A DNA stretch of 64,000 nt from Streptomyces sp. NRRL S-340 (GTDB taxonomy: Bacteria; Actinomycetota; Actinomycetes; Streptomycetales; Streptomycetaceae), in NCBI RefSeq assembly GCF_000720185.1, contig NZ_JOIY01000004.1:62001-126000 (forward strand), written 5' to 3'. Shown here piece by piece: positions 1-12,871 of the stretch (position 1 is the first letter of the stretch; every line of letters begins with the position of its first letter). The position numbers and the translations under genes were made by a program. A model generated the notes under the pieces. The model was not told the origin of the DNA and ran no database searches. It saw only the letters and a list, made by a program, of their open reading frames with translations.

Positions 1-1383
1 GAGCCGGTCGTGCTCCAGCCCGGCCGCTGGCCCGTCCTGCTCCCGCTCGCGGTGACGGCCGGGTGCGAGGCACTGCGCCGGGTCCGGCCGCGCACGGCCC
101 TGCTCGCCGGCACCGCCGCGGTGACCGCCGACACCCTCACCCAGGGCAACCTGGCCACCCTCGTGATGTTCACCGACCTCGTCTACGCGGGCGTCCTCTA
201 CGGTTCCCCGGCGGCCTGGGCCCGCCGTGTGCTGTGGAGCACCGGACTGCTCACGGTGGCCGCGACCGTGGTGCCGCTCGCGGTGTGGCGGGTGCCGGAG
301 GCGCTGCTGATCGGTGCGGTCACCGGCATCGTGACGTGCGGACCGGCCGCCACCGGGTGGATCGTCCGCAACCACCGCGAGGCCGCCGAGACCGCCCGGC
401 TGCGCGCCGAGCAGACCGCGCTGCTCGCCGAGGCGGACCGCGTCCAGGCGGTGGCCGCGGAGCGGGCGCGGATGGCGAGGGAGCTGCACGACCTGGTCGC
501 GGGACACCTGTCGGCCATCGCCATCCACTCCACCGCGGCCCTCTCCCTCGACGACGCGGCCACGACCCGTCAGGCGCTGTCCGTGATCCGGGAGAACAGC
601 GTCGAGGGCCTCGCGGAGATGCGGCGGCTGATCGGGATCCTGCGCGCCGGCCCGGCCGACGAGGCGCCGGCCGCGACACCCACCCTGGACGGCCTCGCCA
701 CGCTGGTCGCCTCGGCCCGCGCGGGCGGGCTGGACGTCGTCCTCGGCGCCGAGCACGGGAAGGTGCCCGCGCCGGTGGAACTGGCCGCGTACCGCATCGT
801 GCAGGAGTCGCTGACCAACGCGCTCAAGCACGGCGGCGAGGGACGCGTGCGGGTGACCGTCCGCGAGCACGGTGCCGCCCTGCGCATCGGCGTGAGCAGC
901 CCGTACGGTGGCCGGGACGCCCCGCGCGCGCCGGGCTCCGGCGCCGGTCTGGTGGGGATGCGGGAGCGGGCCGTGCTGCTCGGCGGCACGTTCGCCGCCG
1001 GACCCGAGGACGGGCAGTGGACGGTACGCGCCGTGCTCCCCCTCACCGCCTCCGAGTCCGCTTCTGCTTCCGCTGCCGGCACCGACTTCGGCTTCGGCTC
1101 CGACTTCGGTTCCCGCTCCGGCTTCGGCTCCGGCTGGGAGCCCGAGTCTGACTCCTGGCCCGCCGCGGGGTCCACGCCCTTGCCGGGGACCCCGCCCGGC
1201 CCGGGGTCCTGTCCGGAGTCCGGCTCCCGACCCGAACCGGAGACCGGGCCCGGGTCGGGGTCCAGGCCCGAGCCAAGGTCCAGGCCCGAGCCAAGGTCCA
1301 GGCCCGAGCCAAGGTCCAGGCCCGAGCCGGGGTCCGGGCCCGAGCCGGGGTCCGGGCCCGAGATCCGAGGAGAGTCCGCATGA
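1..1383 (+). CDS. chiS: ChiS-like sensor histidine kinase, 5' partial
   Basis: Membrane sensor kinase whose start lies left of the window: the frame is open to base 1, and the first internal start is GTG at 10. Hydrophobic segments cover roughly residues 5-115 counted from that GTG. A short coiled linker and a HisKA_3 dimerisation box (ARELHDLVAGH, phospho-acceptor His near residue 160) follow, then a HATPase region with the N box (ESLTNALKHGG) and a G box (GAGLVGMRERA). This is the NarX/DesK-type class that pairs with LuxR-type regulators, and the next gene is one, overlapping by 4 bases (ATGA). The chitinase immediately downstream makes a chitin-sensing ChiS the best reading; that is inference from context. 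The C-terminal tail of about 100 residues is Ser/Gly/Pro/Glu-rich and is built from 18-bp repeats, which is unusual for a kinase. Confidence 0.85.
   Translation, partial: EPVVLQPGRWPVLLPLAVTAGCEALRRVRPRTALLAGTAAVTADTLTQGNLATLVMFTDLVYAGVLYGSPAAWARRVLWSTGLLTVAATVVPLAVWRVPEALLIGAVTGIVTCGPAATGWIVRNHREAAETARLRAEQTALLAEADRVQAVAAERARMARELHDLVAGHLSAIAIHSTAALSLDDAATTRQALSVIRENSVEGLAEMRRLIGILRAGPADEAPAATPTLDGLATLVASARAGGLDVVLGAEHGKVPAPVELAAYRIVQESLTNALKHGGEGRVRVTVREHGAALRIGVSSPYGGRDAPRAPGSGAGLVGMRERAVLLGGTFAAGPEDGQWTVRAVLPLTASESASASAAGTDFGFGSDFGSRSGFGSGWEPESDSWPAAGSTPLPGTPPGPGSCPESGSRPEPETGPGSGSRPEPRSRPEPRSRPEPRSRPEPGSGPEPGSGPEIRGESA
1261..1362 (+). repeat. 18-bp tandem repeat in kinase tail
   Basis: About 5.7 copies of an 18-bp unit. 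Three perfect copies of TCCAGGCCCGAGCCAAGG start at 1261, 1279 and 1297, and diverged copies start at 1315, 1333 and 1351. The unit is a multiple of three, so it adds the hexapeptide SRPEPR or SGPEPG to the kinase C-terminus without shifting frame. The end of the array abuts the start of the response regulator gene. Confidence 0.9.
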
Positions 1384-2021
1384 TCCGTGTCCTGGTCGCC
1401 GAGGACCAGACCGCCGTCCGCGCCGGGCTGGTCCTCATCCTGCGCAGCGCGCCCGACATCGAGGTGGCCGGTGAGGCGGCGGACGGCGAACGGGCGGTGG
1501 AACTGGCCCGGGAGCTGCGGCCGGACGTGGTGCTGATGGATGTGCAGATGCCCCGGCTGGACGGGGTGTCGGCGACCCGGCTGGTGGCCGGGGAGGGCCT
1601 GGCGGACGTGCTGGTGCTGACCACCTTCGACCTCGACGCGTACGTGTTCGGGGCGCTGCGGGCCGGGGCCGCCGGGTTCCTGCTCAAGGACACGGACGCG
1701 CACGGCCTGCTGGCCGCGGTGCGCACGGTGGCCCGCGGGGAGGGGCTGATCGCACCGGCCGTGACGCGGCGGCTGATCGCCGAGTTCGCGGCGCGGCCGG
1801 CCCGGGAGCCGAAGCCCGCCCCGGCCGCGCTGGAGACCCTGACCCGCAGGGAGCGCGAGGTGCTCGCGTGTCTGGGCGACGGCCTGTCCAACGCGGAGAT
1901 CGCGCTCCGCCTGGAGATGGCGGAGGCCACCGTGAAGACCCACGTCAGCCGTCTGCTGGGCAAGCTGGACCTGCGCAGTCGCGTACAAGCCGCGGTGCTG
2001 GCGCAGGAGTTGGGGATCTAG
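1380..2021 (+). CDS. chiR: ChiR-like NarL/FixJ response regulator
   Basis: Response regulator of 213 residues. The N-terminal receiver has the acidic pair in LVAEDQ, the phospho-acceptor Asp54 in VLMDVQMP, the Thr of VLTTFD and the Lys of LLKD. The C-terminal LuxR-type HTH (LTRREREVLACLGDGLSNAEIA, then TVKTHVSRLLGKL) occupies about residues 147-205. It starts with an ATG that overlaps the kinase stop, so the two are translationally coupled. The only nearby downstream gene is a chitinase with a direct-repeat promoter, matching the chiS-chiR-chiC arrangement described for Streptomyces chitinases, where ChiR is needed for chitinase production. Binding of this protein to the repeats is inferred. 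Confidence 0.88.
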   Translation: MIRVLVAEDQTAVRAGLVLILRSAPDIEVAGEAADGERAVELARELRPDVVLMDVQMPRLDGVSATRLVAGEGLADVLVLTTFDLDAYVFGALRAGAAGFLLKDTDAHGLLAAVRTVARGEGLIAPAVTRRLIAEFAARPAREPKPAPAALETLTRREREVLACLGDGLSNAEIALRLEMAEATVKTHVSRLLGKLDLRSRVQAAVLAQELGI

Positions 2022-2038
2022 GGGAAGCGGCGGTGCAT

Positions 2039-2080
2039 TGGTCCAGACCTATTGACCTATGGTCCAGACCTTTCTACTCT
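2039..2080 (+). promoter_or_regulatory. Chitinase promoter with 12-bp direct repeat
   Basis: Two perfect copies of TGGTCCAGACCT lie at 2039-2050 and 2060-2071, a 21-bp (two-turn) period. A good -35 (TTGACC, 2052-2057) sits between them and a -10-like TACTCT lies at 2075-2080, 17 bp away. Direct repeats of this sequence are a known hallmark of Streptomyces chitinase promoters and mediate chitin induction and glucose repression. Because the repeats flank and overlap the -35, a bound protein would touch polymerase directly; ChiR or a DasR-like protein are candidates. GTCCAGAC also resembles the core of the DasR consensus. Confidence 0.85.
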
Positions 2081-2146
2081 CGCAGCACCGCGGGGCGTGA
2101 AGGCTCAGTCATGCCCCTGACATTCTCCCCCGACAAGGAGGCGCGC

Positions 2147-3982
<1,836 letters not shown>

Positions 3983-4008
3983 GGACCGACCGCGCCCCTG
4001 GGACACCG

Positions 4009-4040
4009 AAGCTCCCCCGGTCGGCGGACCGGGGGAGCTT
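4009..4040 (+). terminator. Terminator after chitinase
   Basis: Perfect 13-bp stem (AAGCTCCCCCGGT paired with ACCGGGGGAGCTT) around a 6-base loop, 26 bases after the chitinase stop. It is followed by a short T-rich stretch (CTTCTTCAT). It probably also insulates the convergent minus-strand DUF2550 gene. Confidence 0.88.
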
Positions 4041-4161
4041 CTTCATGCCCAGGAGCCACAGCCCAGGAGCCACAGCAGAGCCGGGGCCTCCCGGCCGGAC
4101 GGGCCGAGGAGCACGGGGCCCGGCACCGCACCCCGCCCCGGCCCGGGCCGGACGAAAGACC

Positions 4162-4608
4162 CTAGGCGACGTTCACCCTCTGGCCGGGCGGTGCCGCCTC
4201 CAGCCAGGCCAGGAAACCGGTCAGCGCGTCCTCGCTCATGGCCAGCTCCACCCGCGTGCCCCGGTGCAGACAGGTGAGGATCACCGCGTCCGACAGCAGG
4301 GCGAGTTCCTCCTCGCCCTCGGGCCGCCGGCGGCCTGCCACCTCGATCGAGGACCGCTCCAGCGTGCGACGCGGACGGGGGGCGTAGGAGAAGACCCGGA
4401 ACCACTCGACGCGGTCGCCGTTGTAGCGGGCCACCCCGTAGCTCCAGCCCTTGCCGCTGGTGTCCGGCTCCAGGGCCACGTCCCAGCGCAGGCTGCAGTC
4501 GAAGGTGCCGCCGGAGCGCTGGATGAGCCTGCGGCGCAGACCGAAGACGAACAGTCCCACCACCACGAGCGCGACCACGATCGAGCACACAGTCAGAGCG
4601 AGGACCAT
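4162..4608 (-). CDS. DUF2550-type membrane protein
   Basis: Protein of 148 residues with one N-terminal membrane helix (about residues 2-24, VLALTVCSIVVALVVVGLFVF) followed by a basic stop-transfer (GLRRRL). The soluble domain is rich in Trp and Arg (SLRWDVAL, YGVARYNGDRVEWFRVF). This matches the DUF2550 family found just downstream of atpC in actinobacteria; its function is unknown. The ATG at 4608 is preferred over the in-frame GTG at 4614 because GAGGAGG lies about 9 bases before the ATG but only 3 before the GTG. The gene is in the atp direction but separated from atpC by the strong terminator, so it probably has its own promoter. Confidence 0.82.
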   Translation of the reverse strand: MVLALTVCSIVVALVVVGLFVFGLRRRLIQRSGGTFDCSLRWDVALEPDTSGKGWSYGVARYNGDRVEWFRVFSYAPRPRRTLERSSIEVAGRRRPEGEEELALLSDAVILTCLHRGTRVELAMSEDALTGFLAWLEAAPPGQRVNVA

Positions 4609-4663
4609 CGGCACCGACCTCCTCGTCTCCTAGGTAATGGAACGGAAAAAACACCCACATCCG

Positions 4664-4713
4664 CCTCAGCCGCGGCTGGTACCGGAGCGATCCGGTACCA
4701 GCCGCGGCTGAGG
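4664..4713 (-). terminator. Very strong atp operon terminator
   Basis: A perfect 23-bp inverted repeat (4664-4686 with 4691-4713) closes on a 4-base loop. On the minus strand it lies just after atpC and is followed about 13 bases later by a run of six T. This is the natural end of the atp operon and is exceptionally stable. In the opposite sense the tetraloop reads GCGA, a GNRA type. Confidence 0.93.
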
Positions 4714-4739
4714 GGTGTCGTCTACATGGTGTCGCTGGT

Positions 4740-5117
4740 TCAGCGCACCGCCGTCGCCGCTCGCAGGCGGACGTCCGCGCGGCGCTCGGCGGTGGCATCG
4801 CCCTCCGCCTTCGCGCGCTCGAGTTCCCGCTCCACGCGCTGGACGTCGATCTCGTCGGAGAGTTCCGCGATCTCGGCCAGCAGCGACAGCTTGTTGTCGG
4901 CGAACGAGACGAAACCGCCGTGCACCGCGGCCACGACCGTCGCGCCTTCACTCGTACGGATGGTCACCGGGCCCGACTCCAGCACACCGAGCAGCGGCTG
5001 GTGACCGGGCATGACGCCGATGTCGCCGGACGTGGTGCGCGCGACGACCAGGGTGGCCTCGCCGGACCAGACCTGGCGGTCGGCGGCGACCAGCTCGACG
5101 TGCAGCTCAGCAGCCAA
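4740..5117 (-). CDS. atpC: ATP synthase F1 epsilon subunit
   Basis: Epsilon subunit (125 residues) of F1Fo ATP synthase, part of the rotor stalk that couples proton flow to F1 and can inhibit ATP hydrolysis. The N-terminal beta-sandwich (ELHVELVAADRQVWSGEA, GDIGVMPGHQPLLG) and C-terminal helical hairpin (VQRVERELERAKAEGDATAERRADVRLRAATA) are clear. The start is a TTG at 5117: no ATG or GTG fits, the family normally begins AAELHVELV, and a GAGGAG box lies 6 bases upstream. It is the last gene of the atp operon, 115 bases after atpD, and the hairpin terminator follows it. Confidence 0.96.
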   Translation of the reverse strand: MAAELHVELVAADRQVWSGEATLVVARTTSGDIGVMPGHQPLLGVLESGPVTIRTSEGATVVAAVHGGFVSFADNKLSLLAEIAELSDEIDVQRVERELERAKAEGDATAERRADVRLRAATAVR

Positions 5118-5232
5118 GAGTGGCTCCTCGGGTCACCACCCGGCAGGGACGCCGGGTGTTGGGGTCAATTCTAAGGGGCGTGAGTGAGGGGGCGGGACGC
5201 GCCCGCCCCCTCACCCGAACTCAGAGGCGAGT

Positions 5233-7586
<2,354 letters not shown>

Positions 7587-7607
7587 GAGTCAGGTCCCTT
7601 CCTTACG

Positions 7608-9200
7608 TCACTTGGCGGCAGCGGCCGGAGTGTCCTCGCCGAGCAGCTTGCCGTCCGAGGTCTCGAACTGCTTCTTGAACTCGGCGACGGCGTCGTCGAT
7701 CGCCTGGATCGTGTCGTTCGACATCTTGGCGCCCTCCTTGATGGAGGTCATGAGGCCCTGCTCCTTGCGGTGCAGGTACTCCAGCAGCTCCTTCTCGAAG
7801 CGGCGGATGTCGGCGACGGGCACCTCGTCCATCTTGCCGTTGGTGCCGGCCCAGACGGAGACGACCTGGTCCTCGGTGGCCATCGGCTGGTACTGGTTCT
7901 GCTTCAGCAGCTCGACCATGCGCTGGCCTCGCTCCAGCTGCGACTTGGAGGCCGCGTCCAGGTCGGAACCGAAGGCGGCGAACGCCTCCAGCTCACGGAA
8001 CTGGGCGAGGTCCACGCGCAGCCGGCCGGAGACCTGGCGCATCGCCTTGTGCTGGGCGGAGCCACCGACTCGGGAGACCGAGATACCGACGTTCAGCGCG
8101 GGGCGCTGACCGGCGTTGAACAGGTCCGACTCCAGGAAGCACTGGCCGTCGGTGATGGAGATGACGTTGGTCGGGATGAACGCCGAGACGTCGTTGGCCT
8201 TGGTCTCGACGATCGGCAGACCGGTCATCGAGCCGGCGCCCATGTCGTCGGAGAGCTTGGCGCAGCGCTCCAGCAGACGCGAGTGCAGGTAGAAGACGTC
8301 ACCCGGGTAGGCCTCGCGGCCCGGCGGGCGGCGCAGCAGCAGGGAGACGGCACGGTAGGCGTCGGCCTGCTTCGACAGGTCGTCGAAGATGATCAGGACG
8401 TGCTTGCCCTGGTACATCCAGTGCTGGCCGATGGCGGAACCGGTGTAGGGCGCCAGGTACTTGAAGCCGGCCGGGTCGGACGCCGGGGCGGCGACGATGG
8501 TCGTGTACTCCAGCGCGCCGTTCTCCTCCAGCGCGCGGCGGACCGACGCGATGGTGGAGCCCTTCTGGCCGATGGCGACGTAGATGCAGCGGACCTGCTT
8601 GTTCGGGTCGCCGGTGCGCCAGTTGTCGCGCTGGTTGATGATCGTGTCGACGGCCAGGGCGGTCTTGCCGGTCTGGCGGTCACCGATGATCAGCTGGCGC
8701 TGGCCGCGGCCGATCGGCGTCATGGCGTCGACGGCCTTGTAGCCGGTCTCCATCGGCTCGTGCACCGACTTGCGCTGCATGACCGTGGGGGCCTGCAGTT
8801 CGAGGGCGCGGCGGCTGTCGGTCTCGATCTCGCCGAGGCCGTCGATCGGGTTGCCGAGGGGGTCGACGACGCGGCCGAGGTAGCCCTCGCCCACGGCGAC
8901 CGACAGGACCTCGCCGGTGCGGGTGACCGGCTGGCCCTCCTCGATGCCGCTGAACTCACCGAGGACGATGGCACCGATCTCGCGCTCCTCGAGGTTGAGG
9001 GCGAGGCCGAGGGTGCCGTCCTCGAACTTCAGCAGCTCGTTGGCCATGGCCGAGGGCAGGCCCTCGACCTTCGCGATGCCGTCGCCGGCAAGGGTGACCG
9101 TACCGACCTCCTCGCGCGAGGCCGCGTCCGGCTTGTACGACTGGACGAAGTTCTCCAGCGCGTCCCGGATCTCCTCCGGCCGGATCGTGAGCTCCGCCAT
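7608..9200 (-). CDS. atpA: ATP synthase F1 alpha subunit
   Basis: Regulatory, non-catalytic nucleotide-binding alpha subunit of F1 (530 residues). The P-loop is [10 protein letters not shown], Walker B is [11 protein letters not shown], and the alpha signature [17 protein letters not shown] is present. The ATG at 9200 gives the family N-terminus [15 protein letters not shown]. An upstream in-frame extension is open but does not resemble the family and has no better ribosome site, so it is left out. A purine-rich AAGGAGAG lies about 13 bases upstream, a long spacing. The gene is 142 bases downstream of atpH, the largest gap inside the F1 part of the operon. Confidence 0.97.
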   Translation of the reverse strand: MAELTIRPEEIRDALENFVQSYKPDAASREEVGTVTLAGDGIAKVEGLPSAMANELLKFEDGTLGLALNLEEREIGAIVLGEFSGIEEGQPVTRTGEVLSVAVGEGYLGRVVDPLGNPIDGLGEIETDSRRALELQAPTVMQRKSVHEPMETGYKAVDAMTPIGRGQRQLIIGDRQTGKTALAVDTIINQRDNWRTGDPNKQVRCIYVAIGQKGSTIASVRRALEENGALEYTTIVAAPASDPAGFKYLAPYTGSAIGQHWMYQGKHVLIIFDDLSKQADAYRAVSLLLRRPPGREAYPGDVFYLHSRLLERCAKLSDDMGAGSMTGLPIVETKANDVSAFIPTNVISITDGQCFLESDLFNAGQRPALNVGISVSRVGGSAQHKAMRQVSGRLRVDLAQFRELEAFAAFGSDLDAASKSQLERGQRMVELLKQNQYQPMATEDQVVSVWAGTNGKMDEVPVADIRRFEKELLEYLHRKEQGLMTSIKEGAKMSNDTIQAIDDAVAEFKKQFETSDGKLLGEDTPAAAAK

Positions 9201-9342
9201 CTGGGTTCCCTGCTCTCCTTGTTGGGCCCGAAGTTTCACTTGGGGGGGTGTTCCACGAGTTCGGGACTCCCCCCAATAAGAGGTGAATCCTCTGCACGGC
9301 CCAACCAGGGCCGTCGTGTACGTCTTGCGTGTTGAGTTGCTG

Positions 9343-10164
9343 CTAGCTCGCCATGCGGCGGGCGGCGTCGTCGAGCCGGTCCGCGAGCGAGCCGTTGATG
9401 ATCTCGTCGCCGACCTGCACCCGGATTCCGCCGACCAGCTCGGGGTCCACGTCGAGGTTGAGGTGCATCTGGCGGCCGTAGAGCCGGCCGAGGGCGGCGC
9501 CGAGGCGCTGCTTCTGGCCGTCGCTCAGCGGGACCGCCGAGGTGACGACGGCGACCATGCGGTTGCGGCGGTCGGCGGCGAGCTTGGAGAGGGACTCCAG
9601 TCCCGCTTCCAGGCTACGTCCCCGCGGCGCGCTCACAAGGCGCGTCACCAGGCGCTCGGTGACCGGCTTGGCCCGGCCGCCGAGCAGCCGGTGCAGTAGC
9701 TCGGCCTTGGCCGAGGTGCTCGCGGCACGGTCGGTGAGCGCGGCACGCAGTTCGGTGCTGGAGGAGACGATCCGGCTGAACCGGAACAGCTCGTCCTCGA
9801 CGTCGTCCAGCGTGCCGGACCGCTCCGCCGCGGTGAGGTCGGCGATGTCCGCCAGTTCCTCCAGCGCGTCGACCAGGTCCCGCGACTGCGACCAGCGCGA
9901 GCGCACCATGCCGGACACCAGGTCCGCGGTGGGGCCGCCGATCTGGCTGCCGAGCAGGCGCTGGACCAGCGCGGCCTTGGCGTCCCCGGACTGCGCCGGG
10001 TCGGTGAGGACCCGGCGCAGGCCGACCTCGCGGTGGAGCAGCGCGGTGACGGCCGCCAGCTCGTCGGCGAGCCGCGTGGCGTCGGCGGACGTGGAGTCCG
10101 TCAGCGCGTCGAGACGCTCACGTGCGGCGCTCAGAGCCTCACGGCTCGCTCCGTGCGCTGTCAT
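9343..10164 (-). CDS. atpH: ATP synthase F1 delta subunit
   Basis: Delta (OSCP-type) subunit, 273 residues, which joins F1 to the peripheral b-subunit stalk. It is about 90 residues longer than E. coli AtpH, as is common in Streptomyces. The conserved C-terminal part ([34 protein letters not shown] and [31 protein letters not shown]) is unmistakable. The ATG overlaps the stop of atpF (ATGA), so the two are translationally coupled. Confidence 0.96.
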   Translation of the reverse strand: MTAHGASREALSAARERLDALTDSTSADATRLADELAAVTALLHREVGLRRVLTDPAQSGDAKAALVQRLLGSQIGGPTADLVSGMVRSRWSQSRDLVDALEELADIADLTAAERSGTLDDVEDELFRFSRIVSSSTELRAALTDRAASTSAKAELLHRLLGGRAKPVTERLVTRLVSAPRGRSLEAGLESLSKLAADRRNRMVAVVTSAVPLSDGQKQRLGAALGRLYGRQMHLNLDVDPELVGGIRVQVGDEIINGSLADRLDDAARRMAS

Positions 10165-10724
10165 CGAGCCGCCTCAGCCGTCGAAGCGGCCTCGTCGAGC
10201 CCGTCGAGGAAGCGGTCGATCACGCGGCTCTGCCGGGCGTGGTCCTCCAGGGACTCGCCGACGAGCTTGCCGGCCAGCTCGGTGGCGAGCTTGCCGACGT
10301 CCTGGCGGAGCACGGACGCGGCGGCCTTGCGGTCGGCCTCGAGCTGGGCGTGCCCGGCGGCGACGATCTCCTCGCGCTGGCGCTGGCCCTCGGCCCGCAT
10401 CTCGGCGATGAGCGCGGCACCCTGCTCCTGCGCCTCCTGGCGCAGGCGCGCGGCCTCGTGCCGGGCCTCGGCGAGCTGGGCCTTGTACTGCTCGAGGACG
10501 CTCTGGGCCTCGACCTTCATGGCCTCGGCCTCTTCGATACCGCCTTCGATCGCCGCGCGGCGCTCCTCCAGAACCTTGTTGATGTTCGGCAGGAGCTTCT
10601 TCCCGAGGAAGAAGAAGACGATGGCGAAGGTGACGAGGCCGATGACCAGCTCGGGGCCGGGCGGGATGAGAGGGTTCTGCTGCTCCTCCGCCGCCAGCTG
10701 CACCAGCTGCTGTGTCAGCTGCAT
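10161..10724 (-). CDS. atpF: ATP synthase Fo b subunit
   Basis: Peripheral-stalk b subunit, 187 residues. One membrane helix near the N-terminus (PELVIGLVTFAIVFFFLGKKLLP, about 23-45) is followed by a long charged coiled-coil (VLEERRAAIEGGIEEAEA and LRQEAQEQGAALIAEMRAEG). The ATG at 10724 is preceded by GGGAAAGG about 10 bases upstream. It lies between atpE and atpH and overlaps atpH by four bases. Confidence 0.96.
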   Translation of the reverse strand: MQLTQQLVQLAAEEQQNPLIPPGPELVIGLVTFAIVFFFLGKKLLPNINKVLEERRAAIEGGIEEAEAMKVEAQSVLEQYKAQLAEARHEAARLRQEAQEQGAALIAEMRAEGQRQREEIVAAGHAQLEADRKAAASVLRQDVGKLATELAGKLVGESLEDHARQSRVIDRFLDGLDEAASTAEAAR

Positions 10725-10768
10725 GTCATCAGTGCCTTTCCCTAATGGGGTGGGTCGTCCGCCGCGGT

Positions 10769-11907
<1,139 letters not shown>

Positions 11908-12132
11908 CGCGGGCTCCTTCAGCGTGGCGCATGGGTACGGCAACCTCGTTGTGTCGGCGCGGCGAGCAGCCGCGGGTCGGCACCGGACTGGTGTGACGGA
12001 TGTGGGGGCGGCCGGCAGGCATCGAGCCTCGCGATCGAGCAGGCGTCAGCTCAGATGCCCGCGCCCGCGATGCCGCAGTTGGCACCGGACGATAGCAGGA
12101 GATCTCACACGCCTTTATCCCGGGCCTACCCC

Positions 12133-12570
12133 TCACGACGAAGACCCTGTCTTCTCGGACTTCTCGTTCTTCTCGGAGTCCGGTTCGACGTAGAAGATCT
12201 TGGACTTCATGTGTGCGCGTGCCTGCGCGGCCATCCAGACGACGGTCGCGACGACGAGCGAGAACGCGAACGCCTTCGCGTTGAACAGCGTGGTGCCCTT
12301 GAAGAGGGCCAAGAAGATCAAGAGCAGCAGCAGTTGGGCCACGTAGAGCATGAGGCCCATGGCCTGGAAGAGCTGCGGAAGCGTTTTCGCGGTCCACTGC
12401 AGTACGTAGAGACCGATCCCCATGTACAGGATCGCGAGCACCACCCCGACGACGGCCCCGATCGCGCCCTTGCCTCCGGCGACCGCACCGCTGACCGCCA
12501 CGGCGACCACACCGACGGCGGCGGTGGGCACGGCGGTGTGCAGTAGGTTCCGGACGTCATTGGACGGCAT
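12133..12570 (-). CDS. atpI: AtpI-like ATP synthase accessory membrane protein
   Basis: Protein of 145 residues with four predicted membrane helices (about 12-30, 36-56, 70-92, 98-115) and a charged, Lys/Glu-rich cytoplasmic tail (DSEKNEKSEKTG). Position just upstream of atpB in the same direction and the four-helix plan fit the AtpI family, which is linked to assembly of the c-ring. Sequence conservation in this family is low, so assignment rests mostly on context. The 225-base gap before atpB is long; I see no other gene in it. Confidence 0.8.
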   Translation of the reverse strand: MPSNDVRNLLHTAVPTAAVGVVAVAVSGAVAGGKGAIGAVVGVVLAILYMGIGLYVLQWTAKTLPQLFQAMGLMLYVAQLLLLLIFLALFKGTTLFNAKAFAFSLVVATVVWMAAQARAHMKSKIFYVEPDSEKNEKSEKTGSSS

Positions 12571-12871
12571 GGCGGCAACTCCGCTTTCACAGGGGGGCAG
12601 GGTGTCGTCATGGACGAGCGTAGTCCCCGGTCCGAGAGAGGAACCTCATCACCAAGGGACCCTTGCATCGGGGTCCTTCGGCTCTGTCCGGGGTTCTCGT
12701 GAACGGTATCACAAACTATTTGATGCGGTCTTTACCAAGTGGGTGTGCTGGCTGTCACACATGAGAGTGACGGCGCCCGTCTGTGCAAAAACGGGGGCAA
12801 CTTGTCTGGTATTAGACCGCTTTGCTCCCCCATGAACAGGCAACGCTTTAGTCAGATTCTTACCTTGGGCG
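12571..12871. other. Upstream region of the atp operon, non-coding
   Basis: This stretch between the tagO-like gene and atpI holds no convincing gene. It is clearly less GC-rich than its surroundings (about 12700-12860), so the promoter that reads leftward into atpI and the atp operon should lie here. I could not identify a -35/-10 pair with confidence. Confidence 0.55.
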
